DNA of 64,000 bases from Berberis thunbergii. Its lineage: Eukaryota > Streptophyta > Magnoliopsida > Ranunculales > Berberidaceae. The stretch is taken from NCBI GenBank assembly GCA_003290165.1, contig QNQO01000548.1:496001-560000 (forward strand), written 5' to 3'. The notes under the pieces are model-generated. The model searched no databases and was not told the DNA's origin. It worked only from the letters and a program-made list of their open reading frames with translations. Numbering within the stretch: the first letter of the stretch is position 1; every line of letters starts with the position of its first letter. A program made the position numbers and the translations under genes. Of the stretch, positions 48,759 to 59,741 are shown in pieces.

Positions 48759-50203
48759 CTAACAGCAATGACACACAACTAAAGCTAGGCTGCCTCCCAG
48801 TAGTGCTTGGTTTAACGTCATCAGCCAGACAAATATTCTTCCTAAAAAATTGTGTATCGAAAAGTAGAAAGGAAGAACATTACAAACACTTAGTCCATGG
48901 TCGTATATCAACAACCTGAATAGTTGAGGATCAGTCCACCAAAATATAGCAATCACATGAGGCACCAAATACACTAGGACATTCCAAAAGTGACCAGTAG
49001 TCATACACAACAGATGATCCTTGCGTGCTCCAAAAAGGGAACATCCTATGCCTGGTTCCAAATCAGAAGATTGGATAGTTTTTACAACAGGATGGTGAAA
49101 ACTGAAATCCTCACTACAACACAAGGGATTGGTGAAAGTAGCCTTAGTAAATGTGAATATGATGCAAGTAGATGAGACGATGGATATATCAGGTGGTACA
49201 GGCTCATCACATGAATTACATAGAGATATTGGTCTAGACAGCTCATCACCTGAAAATGCATACCTGAGGGTGTCAGGTAATTGTTTAAGGTCAAGCTCAG
49301 GTGGCTCAACTGATGGGACTAGTTTTGACTCACTGAGTGGAAAAGGCTTCACTTTAGACTTCCATTTATAACTAGGATCCACAATGGGGACTGAGTCAAG
49401 CAAATCATTGACTTCCCTAATGGAATCATCAACAGCAAAGTCTAAACTAAAATGAGTCAAACAAGCCTCTAAATGGTCATGTGTATCATGAAAACAGTCA
49501 AGGGGAGACTCTAAAGAATGTTCATAGTTTGATTCAATGTATGAGTCACTACGGAGGCATGAGTCAACATGGGAAGGAGAAGTCTGTAGTGTCTCAGAAT
49601 CTACAAGTTCATCAATAAATGAGGCTTTATCAGCCTTCTTATGAGAGGAGGATGCAACCTGTGTAAAATTGGGTGAAGATATAATAACACTTATGTCAGG
49701 CATTCCTACTTGGTTGTCAACCAGTTTTCCACTCCTAGGGGTAGTAATGGATTGGACATCTTCACTGTCCGGCTCAGATGTGCCACTAATTTCAAATTGA
49801 CCATTTAAGTTGGAAATAGGTTGGCTAGGGAATGACTCGATAACAGGAAGTGACTCAGCTATCTGACTCACAGTCATCTCAAGTTTCCGAATAGCTTGGG
49901 AGTTTTGTTGATAAATAGTTGTCAATTCTGTGATATCCTGATAATTTTGCACAAGTATTCTCCTATTCGCTCTATAAAAATGTTCATGATATCCTCTAAC
50001 TCATTATCAGGAATGAAAGCTTGAGGAGTTTGAGGAGTGTCTAGAGGGCTTTCATGGTACTGACCATGAGCCCATGAGAAGTCAGGATGATAGGCTAAAC
50101 TTGGGTTGTAATAATCTAAATATGGATCATAATCAGGTTGTCGCATGTCATAAAATGAATTGACTTGCTCGGAAAAATAGGCTGGATAATCCCTTGTGTT
50201 CAT
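48759..50203 (-). pseudogene. gag: Frameshifted gag C-terminus fused to a protease/RT-linker fragment (element 2)
   Basis: Two overlapping minus-strand frames form one relic. The first (50203-49922) includes YHPDFSW, matching HPNFSW of element 1's gag, and an acidic segment. The second (49952-48759) continues with a helical segment (NSQAIRKLEMTVSQIAESLP), FPSQPISNLNGQF and an ITTPRSGKL motif. These match element 1's FPSQPQANPKGQ and IATQSGK, so this is the gag C-terminus; a frameshift lies at about 49925-49950. Later residues read DLKQLPDTLRYAFSGD, which resembles the LxPLPxxLKYAxLG linker just before reverse transcriptase in Athila-type elements. The relic ends in a tail with DPQLFRLL and TLNQALLGGSLALVVC, also present in element 1. 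The gag capsid part, zinc knuckle, protease core, RT, RNase H and integrase are absent. Confidence 0.8.
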
Positions 50204-51532
50204 TTTTTTTTATTTTTTTTAAATTACAAACTCTAAAAAAAATATACAGACTCACATGCAATCAGCAACCAATAAATGCACAAGAAACATGCCTCCCTAA
50301 GCAATCAACGTTTTTTTCGAGATCAATAATCTTTTTATCTTTCGGGGATAATTATTTCTTATGTAATCTTTATGACAGAGCAATGAGTGCTACAAGTTGA
50401 TCCTAAGAGTGTACACTTTACACCGCAAAGTTCAAAATCAGTAGGCTAGAGTTTTGTTTCAAAGAAACCGGATTATCGCACAAGAGAAGGGGTCACAATG
50501 GTCCAGTTAAGTACTTCCTTGTGCTACCGCTCTGTAAGCCAATAGATGTGAGAACGATGTGATGTTAAATGCACACTTGAGGCTTGTGTTCCTAACCAAA
50601 AATTGTTGGTTACACCAATTCTTCTTGTGGATCGTAGCTTACTTATGACTCGGCATACCGGGTAAATTAGCTTTGTGGCAGTGGCCTCTCGAAGTTCATT
50701 GAATGATTAAACCCATCGTCACTTTTAGCTTTGGTCAACACAAAAATTATTGGATTCACCTTGGTCTTGGTCGTCCTATGAACACCATACCTAAAAGATG
50801 GCTCTATCTAACTTGCTAATTGATTTTAATTATGTTTGGCTATTGGTGGCACACAGCTGGAATGATGAGGTGGGGATATCAAGTCCCACCAGTTTTTATT
50901 TAGAAGCTGGGTCTACTTATTATGAATTACTAAAGTTTAGCATCCACAATTACATAAATTAAACAACTAATCACACAATTTCAAACAATTGAACAAAGCA
51001 CCCGGTCGCTAATACGTTGTGTGAGTTAAAAGTACTTACAGTCTGCGCATTCTGTTCTGCACAAAAAATTAGCACAATTAAAAAAATGTTCGACTTCATT
51101 TTATCTATTTCACTAACACACAAGCACATGCAAATAAATTTACTGGTCTTGGTCTTAGAAGTCAGATTTCTAAATCACAAGAAATTATTGGTTAACAATT
51201 AAAATTGTTTCCCTATAATTTCTTTTGACTTAGAAAATTTTGGGTTTTTTTTTGTATTTTTTTTTGTGATTAAACAAAATGAAAAACAGTAGAGTTTAAA
51301 AATTATTACACCACACACTCGTAAAACGAGGTGAAGATAAAATTAAAACTCTCCTCACAAAAAAATAAATAAAAAAAACTTTGCTTGATGTCTGCAGGAC
51401 GTCCAATTTTCTCGAGAAGCGTGTATTCTGCAAAATTAAACACAAAATGAGTGTAAAAAGAACTTAATAATTTTTTTTTTTTTTTTTTTAAATTAGTGAA
51501 AATAAATTTTAAATTTAATTACACCGCTACCT
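50204..51532 (-). other. Leader region of element 2
   Basis: About 1.3 kb of AT-rich sequence between the primer site and the gag remnant, with A/T runs at 51241-51265 and 51468-51492. No domain is recognisable. In intact relatives the N-terminal gag would lie in this interval, so at least part has been lost or replaced. Confidence 0.55.
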
Positions 51533-51550
51533 TCCCTGGCAACAGCACCA
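51533..51550 (-). other. Primer binding site of element 2 (tRNA-Asp type)
   Basis: Read on the minus strand it is TGGTGCTGTTGCCAGGGA, six bases beyond the 5' LTR. It differs from the Athila consensus TGGCGCCGTTGCCGGGGA by three transitions, which suggests cytosine-methylation decay. Confidence 0.78.
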
Positions 51551-51556
51551 AAAACT

Positions 51557-53436
51557 TGTTGCGAGTTTTATCAACCTAAATTAATATGCTAATTTAACCC
51601 ACTTGTAATAACCGCAAGTGCACGGTGTCTAACTGGTAGACAACGGCAAGTACGGGTCGATCCCACGAGGAAAGTGGATGCAATTGATTTTAATAATTTA
51701 ATTAAAGAATTTGTAAGAAATGGGGTTACAGCATTTTTAAAACTAAACTAAAAATAAATTAAAAATAAGAAAAATAAAATAAAAGATAGATGAGATGGAT
51801 TTTTTGGGCTTGGACTCACCAATGAGTTAGCAAAAATATTTAAATATAAATTACTGAAAATTTAAACGAGAAGCTTTAGGGATGAGAATCCCTTGCTTAC
51901 ACCGAATATGTGATCGTTAAAATCCAATTCAAATTATATCATGTTTCTATCAAACATTAACAAATTATTTCAAGCAAATACGCTCTTACCAAGTATTAAG
52001 TGTCTTTTTAGGCACACTTAATCAAAGTTTAAGCTTAATATTTTTAGCACATGCTTTGAATATTGATAAAGGGTAATTCTAACTACCTAACATATCAAGT
52101 TTAATTTCTCGAACATGAAAGGTGAAAAGCAATTTATCAAAAATTCAGAAATAAATTGTAATTAACAATAAGCACACAATTCAGTAAAATAAATCAAAAT
52201 GAATTATGCAACCCCTTTGGTTTTTCGCAAACTCGATGTGGTGGTACTCAGTAGATCAGCAGGTGGTCCGAACACAAATACCGATGAAACATCCAAAACG
52301 CTCTATGGTGGTACTCAACAGATCCATGGTGTATATAACCAAAAACAATTTTGACTCATTTCCCGCTAGACGCACAGTCGTGCTCTGATCTCCGCCTTTG
52401 TCTGCAGCGAGCAGCGCTGCTCGCGGCGCTGCGTTTTCGCTCCTCGCGAGCTCCTCGTCCTCCAAATTTCTCCAGAACCTGCAAAAGAAGAGGGAAGGTG
52501 AGGAAACAGAGAGAAAACTCAAAAACAGAGAGAGAAATCGGAAGGAGGCTCCCCTGTTTCTACTGTCGTGGTGGTTGTGTGCCGCAGACGAGCTGCTCTG
52601 TTATGGTGGTCGTGAGAGATGGAGACAGGAAGGAAGTCGAAACTAAGAGAGGGCAGTGAAGGCAACTCGCGAGGTACTGGCTCTGTGGCGAGGAGGAACA
52701 AAAATGCGGTGATGGCGGCTCTGTTTCGCAGTGGTTGTGGTGGCTCGCGGATGTGTTCTGTCGCGAAACAAGGTGATGGTGGTTGATGGCGGATGGAGGT
52801 TGATGGATGATGGACAGGAAGAGGGATAGGGACGGTGATGGAGGTGGCTCTGACGCGAAACAGGGTTGTCATGCCCCTGTTTCGTGGTGGTGGCGGTGAC
52901 TGTGGAGGAGCTCAGTGGTGGCGCTCGGGTGGCTGATGGCGGATGTAGGTGATTGTTGATGGCGGATGGAGGTGATTGTTGAGTGAGTGAGAGATGGATG
53001 AGTGGTGATAGTGATGAGAATCACTTTGAGTGAAAGAGGGTTTAATTTTATGCAATTCTTTTTTTCGTTTCTCTTCCTCTCCCTTTTTTCACCATATTTT
53101 CTTGTATTTTATAGAGAATGATTAAAGTGAATAGGGATGAGATAAAGGGAAGATTCATCAAGGTATTAATGAGAGAATATTCTTTAGGGGTAGGATTGGG
53201 TTTTGGGTTTAGGTTATGGGCTTGGTTAAGGGTTTAGGTATGTGACCATCTGCTTTGTACCACCGCTAAAATCGACCAATTGTCATTCCTTAAATTGTCA
53301 CCTTATATGATTTCATCGTTCATGCTCAAATTCCTACAAAGACATGAAAACGAAATAATTACTACAAAATATAATAATCGAAACACTAACATGTATAAAT
53401 TAAGGGATATATTATGTAATAATTATGTGAATATCA
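51557..53436 (-). repeat. 5' LTR of element 2 (1880 bp)
   Basis: On the plus strand it runs from TGTTGCGAGTTTTATC to TGTGAATATCA. It retains a perfect 10-bp palindrome at 52856-52884 (CGAAACAGGG and CCCTGTTTCG), the motif also found in element 1. Short open frames in the GA-rich part are low complexity and are left out. Confidence 0.92.
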
Positions 53437-56400
53437 GCAACCAAACTTTTTGGTTGAGGCAAAAATGTATCATTTGTTATTATTAAGATACCTACGCAGT
53501 TAGAAGTCTAACAAAGTCCATTTGGTCACTCAAATCCTTGTATTCTTGGATTGCACCCATTGGCTTCCAATTGAGCCTAGAACGTACAAATGAGTTTTCC
53601 TTTTTCGTTAAGCACAACCAAACTTGTTTGCTCTATCAATAATGTTGCATATTTATTTATTCCTACCCAAGCGGTTAGAAGTCAAACAAAATCCATTTGG
53701 TCACTCAAATTCTCGTATTCTCCGTTGCACCCAAATTGGCTTTCAATTTATCCTACAACGTTTAAACGTGTTTTCCTTTTTCATTAAGCACAACCAAACT
53801 TTTTGTTTGAGGCCAACCTGTTGCATTTGTCATTATTAAGGTACAGACACGGCTAAACATCAAACAAAGTCCATTTGGTCACTCAAATCCTCGTATTCTG
53901 TGATTGCACAAAAATTGTTTCCAATTTAGGCTACAACGTACAAACAAGATTTCCTTATTCGTTATGCAATCCAAACTTTTTGGTTGACGCCAAAATTTTG
54001 CATTTTCCATTTTAAGGAACCTACTCAATTAAACGTCAAATGAAGTTCATTTGGTCAATTAATTCCTCATATTCTGCGATTGCACTAAAATTGGCCTCCA
54101 ATTTAGCTCACAACGTACAAACCATTTTTTCTTTTTTGTTAAGCACAACAAAAAAATTTTGTTGTGGCCAAAATGTTGCGTTTCTCATTATTAAGGTACC
54201 TACGCGGTTTCAAGTCAAACAAAGTCCATTTGGGCACTCAAATCCTTGTATTCTTGGATTGCACTCAAATTGGCCTCCGATTGAGCCTACAACGTACAAT
54301 CGAGTTTTCCTTCTTCGTGAAACACAACCAAACTTGTTTGCACTAGTTAAAATGTTGCATCTTAAATTAATCCTACCCACACGGTTAGAAGTCAAATGAA
54401 GTCCATTTGGTCACTCAAATCCTCGTATTATCCATTTGCACCAAAATTGGCTTTCAATTTATCTTACAACGTTCAAACGAGTTTTCCTTTTTCGTTAAGC
54501 ACAACCAAAATTTTTGGTTGAGGCCAAAATTTCACATTCGTCAATATTAAGGTATGCACCTAGGTAGATGTCAAACGAAGTCCAATTGGTGACTCAAATC
54601 TTCAATTTCTGCGATTGCACCCAAATTTGCCTCCTATTTTTTCTTCTACGTACAAACGAGTTTTCCTTCTAGTTAAGCACTACCAAACTTTTATGTTCAT
54701 TCCAATATGTTGCATTTGTGATTATTAAAGTACCCACACGGTTAGAAGTCCAACAAAGTCCATTTGGTCACTAAAATGCTCGTATTCTCGGATCGCACCC
54801 AAATTGGCCTCAAGTTGAGCCTACAATGTACAAACGAGTTTTTTCTTCTTCGTTAAGCACGACCAAACTTATTTGCTGTGGCCAAAATGTTTCATTTGAA
54901 ATTACTCCTACCCACACGGTTAGAAGTTAAACGAAATCCATTTGGTCACTCAAATCCTCGTATTCTCCGATTGCACCCAAATTTGCCTGCAATTTAGCCT
55001 ACAACGTTCAAACGAGATTTCCTTTTTCCCTAAGCACAACCAAAATTTTTGGATAAGGCCAACATGTTGCATTTTTCATTATTAAGATACCCACATATTT
55101 AATCATCAAACGAAGTCCATTTGGTCACTCAAATCCTCATATTCTGCGATTGCACCCAGATTGGCCTCCAATTTAGCCTACTACGTACAAACCAATTTTC
55201 CTTTTTTGTTAAGCACAACCAAAATTTTTGGTACAGTCTAACATGTTGCATTTTTCATTATTAAGGTACCCATGTGGTTAAATTTCAAACAAAGTCCATT
55301 TGGTCACTCAAATCCTCGTATTCTACGATTGCACCCAAATTGGCCTCCAATTTAGGCTACAAAGTAAAAATGAGTTTTCCTTCTCGTTAAGCAAAACCAA
55401 ACTTTTTGGTTGAGGCCAAAATGTTGCATTTGTTAAATTACCCAAACTGTTATAAGTCAAACAAAGGCCATTTGGTCACTCAAATCCCGGTATTATCGAT
55501 TGCACTCAAATTGGCCTACAACGTACAAACGAGTTTTCCTTTTTCGTTAAGTACAACCAAACTTGTTTGCTATGGCAAAAATGTTGGATTTTTAATTACT
55601 AAGGTACCCACGTGGTTAGAAGTCAAATGAAATCGATTTGGTCACACAAATCCTCGTATTCTGCGATTACACCCAAATTGGCCTTCATTTGAGCCTACAA
55701 CTTACAAACTTGTTTTCCTTATTCATTAAACACAACCAAACTTTTTGGTTGAGGCCAAAAATGTTTTATTTGTCATTATTAAGGAACCCGCGCAGTTAAA
55801 CTTCAAATGATATCTATTTGGTCACACAAAACCTCGTATTCTCCGATTGCACCCAAATTGGCCTCCAATTTATCCTACAACGTACAAACGAGTTTTCCTT
55901 CTTGTAAACCACAACAAATTTTTTGATTGAGGCCAACATGTTGAATTTGTCATTATGGAAATACCCATGCGGTTAAACGTTAGACGGAGTCCATTTGGTG
56001 ACTCAAATCCTCGTATTCTGCAACGTACAAACGAGTTTTCCTTATTCGTTAAGCACAACCAAACTTTTTTGCTCTGTAAAAAATTTTGCGTATTTAATTA
56101 TTACTACCCAAGCATTTAGAAGTTAAACGAAATTCATTTGGTAACTCAAATTCTAGTATTCACCGTTTGCACATAAATTGGCTTTCAATTTATCCTACAA
56201 CGTTACAACGTGTTTTCTTTTTTCATTAAGCACAACCCAATTTTTTTTTTAGGCCAACTTGTTGCATTTGTCATTAATAAGGTACAGACACGGCTAAACA
56301 TCAAACAAAGTCCATTTGGTCACTCAAATCCTAGTATTCCGCGATTGCACCAAAATTTGCCTTCAATTTAGGCTACAACGTACAAACGAGATTTCATTCT

Positions 56401-56502
56401 TCGTTATGCAATCCAAACTTTTTTGTTGACGGCAAAATTTTGCATTTGCCATTATTATGGAACCTACTCGGTTATACGTCAAACGAAGTTCATTTGGTCA
56501 AT
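53437..56502. repeat. Satellite array, subfamily B (block 4), ending abruptly in CACTA sequence
   Basis: The same B-type units continue after element 2, with the CAGACACGGCTAAACATC marker at 53841 and 56282. The match to other copies (GAAGTTCATTTGGTCAATCA) holds to about 56502 and then changes without transition to CACTA coding sequence, so this is a rearrangement point and not a decayed edge. Confidence 0.92.
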
Positions 56503-59500
56503 TATCTTTCTTACTAGCAACAAAATGAGCAATGGCATCTACGGAGACACCACTATCTTGTGTCACCAAACATTCATCCAAAGAACTTGTCGCAAATGTG
56601 AAACCATTTACACAATATTTTGGATATCGAGTTGCCAAAAATTGTGGACCATTGGCTAACCTCCAAAGTGTGGTATTTGTTTCCCCAGCCTTCTCCAACT
56701 ACATTGTAAAACAAATCATCTTAGAACTGAAATCTAAAAATAAAAAAAATGATATATGTATATATATATATGAATAAATACACATTATAAAATACCTCAT
56801 TACACAACCAAGGAATAACATCTGTAGCTTTCTCAACATTTTCCTTGACCCTTTTTTTTACTTTGTGTAGCCAGCTCCATGCAATATTCATTGTATTTTC
56901 TGTACAAGTTACCATATTATCATAATTCTATATTTCTACTTATAAAAAAAGACTAAAATAGTATATATCTTACTCTTCCCAATCACTCGAATCAGCAAGT
57001 GCATTGAAAACCCATCTTCGAGCTTGTTTAAATTGTACATTATTTAGCATATAGTTTTTTCCTTTATCCAATGGCTTTTCATCGACATACTCATCATCTA
57101 CATCAAGCCACTCCGCTTGACTGTGTTTGTGAGTTCCGAACCGTGGCTTTGCCATATACTCCATGCAGTATGTAACAGATTCATCTACAAGGTATGATTC
57201 TGCTATTGATCCTTCTATGTATCTGAAATTTTTAGCATAGTCTTTGTATCGTTTCATTAACCTATCAATCATAAATAAAATGATAAATTATTATATAATA
57301 TAATAAGATAACGTGATGACGTGCACTAAAATTAGAAAAATTATTTACCGCTCAAAGGGATACATCCATCGATATCGAACTGGACCACCAAGCATCGCTT
57401 CCTCGGTTAGATGAGCCATGCAATGCACACTTATAACAAAGAATGAAGGCGGAAACTCTTTTTCAAGGACACACATTGCCTCAATCACACCTTTGTGTGC
57501 CAAACTGAAGATCTGTTTTGTTGATCACTTTAGCACATAAGATATTAAAGAATAAGCTAATTCTTTGAATAGCAATTCTTAAATCTTTATCCGTCTTGTC
57601 ACGAAAAACATGTCTAAGCAAAACTGTAAGTAAATGTTGCATAATGACATTGTAATCATGTGACTTCAGTCCTCTTAGCTCCAGGGGATTGCCAAGAACG
57701 CAATTACTCAACTTGGATGAAAATCCACTCGGCAATTTCAACTCTTTTAGTGTATTCATAAATACTTTTTTTCTTTCTTGGTCAAGGCAAATGATGCTTT
57801 TGGCATTGAAGTTTTTCCCGTTTCATTGTCATTGCTCAACCAATATTTCTTATGAGTTCCCATGTCTTCCATATCTTTTCGAGCATTCTCACCATCCTTT
57901 GTTTTCTTAGAGACATTCAACAATATGTTCAATAAGTGTTCAATGACATTCTTTTCAGTATGCATCACATCAATATTATGTCGTAGCTCAACAAACTTCC
58001 AGTACGACAAATCAAATAAAATGGACCTTCTAGACCACAGTGGCGCAATGTTATTGGTTGGTTCATCATTGACGTTATCATTATCAACCATATTCTTGCG
58101 CTTTTGCCCACTAACCCTACCTTGTGTAGAACTACCTTCCAAAATTTCCACTATCATTCGTTCAACTTCTTCGCCAGATAACCGTCGTGGAGCACGACGA
58201 TGTTCAACATATTTGTTGAATCCCTTGTCATCTCTAAACTTGTGTTTTGTAGGCAAAAAACGTCGATGGCCTCTATAGCATATCTTCCGACTGTTTGAAA
58301 AACGTTCAGATTTTACATCATCAACACAAATAGGGCATGCCTTATAACCATGAACATTACAACCGGCTAGAGTCCCATAAGCAGGAAAGTCATGGATACC
58401 CCAAAACAACATTGCTTTCAACCGGAAATTGCTTTTAGTACACACATCCCAAGTTGAAACACCATCTGCCCACAATTCCTTCAACTCTTCTACTAATGGC
58501 TCCAGGTAAACATCAATATTCTTTCCGGGTGCTTTTGGCCCTGATATTAGCAAGGTTAACAAACAAAACTCCTTTTTCATGCATAAAGAAGGTGGAAGAT
58601 TCAAAGGTGCTATTATTACTGGCCAACAACTATAAGCATTACTTAGATTTCCACGTGGGTTAAAACCATCAATCGATATTGCAAGTCTCAAATTCCTACT
58701 ATCAGAGGCAAACTATGGCCATCTCATATTTGTTAAAGTCCATTGTGCTGAATCACATGGATGTCTCATCAAATTCCCATCTGAACAAGCATCCTTGTGC
58801 CAAGTCATTGCTTCACCAATCCACGGTATGCTAAAAAATCTTTTCAACCTTGGAATCAATGTAAAATACTTTACAACCTTTTTAGCTTCTTTCTTGTATA
58901 CCTTGCTGGAGTCTTTGTCATCGACATCCACATAAACCTTATACCTACCAGAACCACATTTTGGACAACCAACCAGACCCTTATATTCTTTCCAATAGAG
59001 TATGCATCCATTGGCACATGCATGTATTGTCTTACATTCCATCCCCATATCTTTAATTGTGTTTTTCATGTTTGGGTAGTTATCTGGCAAATTACAATCA
59101 TCCGGCAATAAGGTTTTTAGCCATTTTAACAACATCGTCACACTATTACCACTCCAACTAAAACGAGTTTTGAAATTCTGCAATTCAATAATGGTGGACA
59201 ACATGGTCTTATCCTTAGGACACCCATTGTACAAAGGCACGGTCGCTTTTTCCTTATACTTTTGATACTTCTTGTTCATAACTGTCTCAGGTTCACGAGA
59301 AAGTTTCGGACCACCTTCTGGATTACCGCCAAAACATTCTTCGACGGTGTCATTCAAGTCATTTATCCCATCATCAGCCTCCACAGTTTGCATGTTGAGG
59401 AATACATCATCAACTAGCTCGCTCATCCTAGGATATTCACAGACATCATCAGGTTCAACCACTTCTGTCATAGGTACACCAATCACATGCTTGTTTATAT

Positions 59501-59741
59501 TCTCTCCATGATGTATCCACGTGACATAATTGGTATCAATGCCATGGCTTAACAAATGAACACCTATGCCGTCAACACTAATGTTTTCCCTCGAGTTCCT
59601 ACATCGAACACATGGGCAAGGAAAAAGACTCTCTCCATTTGCATTATCCTCAACAAACTGTTGGAATTGTCTAATGTCGTTTATATACATTGCACTTCCC
59701 CGTTTGTTCATCCATGACTTATCTAAAGGAATTGTTGACAT
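56499..59741 (-). pseudogene. TNP2: CACTA transposase TNP2 pseudogene (stop, frameshift, 3' truncation)
   Basis: The likely start is the ATG at 59741, just after an apparent splice acceptor (TTTTTGTGTAG). Residues 1-80 form the transposase-associated domain (DKSWMNKRGSAMY, PCPCVRCRN, HLLSHGI, YVTWIHHGE). A CPKCGSGRYK zinc motif and RFFSIPWIGEAMTWH follow, entering the Transposase_21 core. An in-frame TAG at 58715-58713 splits MRWP from FASDSRNLRLAISIDGFNP. Core motifs LWADGVSTWD and HNIDVMHTEKNV are readable to 57756. There a one-base slip in an A-run (about 57769-57777) shifts into the DUF4218 region (ELRGLKSHDYNVIMQHLL), which needs a further frame change near 57483 to reach EKEFPPSFFVISVHCMAHL. 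A GT-AG intron of 87 bp fits 57348-57262, restoring YPFERLMKRYKDYAKNF. After SSDWEE, C-terminal pieces include ANGPQFLATRYPKYCVNGF (DUF4216 start) and end at the satellite junction. Function is lost. Confidence 0.88.

Larger units (their letters stand above)
45560..53441 (-). mobile_element. Non-autonomous Athila/Tat-like LTR retrotransposon (element 2)
   Basis: The element spans 45565-53436 on the minus strand with LTRs at 51557-53436 (5') and 45565-47401 (3'). It is flanked by a perfect 5-bp duplication GCAAC (45560-45564, 53437-53441) inside a satellite unit. Read on the minus strand the LTR starts TGATATTCACATAATTATTA, clearly related to element 1, and ends CTCGCAACA or CTCGCATCA. PBS and polypurine tract are present. 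The 4155-bp interior carries only a frameshifted gag C-terminal part joined to a fragment from the protease/reverse transcriptase linker. LTR differences are more numerous than in element 1, so it looks older or its LTRs have diverged faster. It would need enzymes in trans. Confidence 0.92.

Noticed and set aside
4666..56502. CRISPR-like array
   Set aside because: Whole units repeat without unique spacers, and the DNA is clearly plant; this is satellite DNA.
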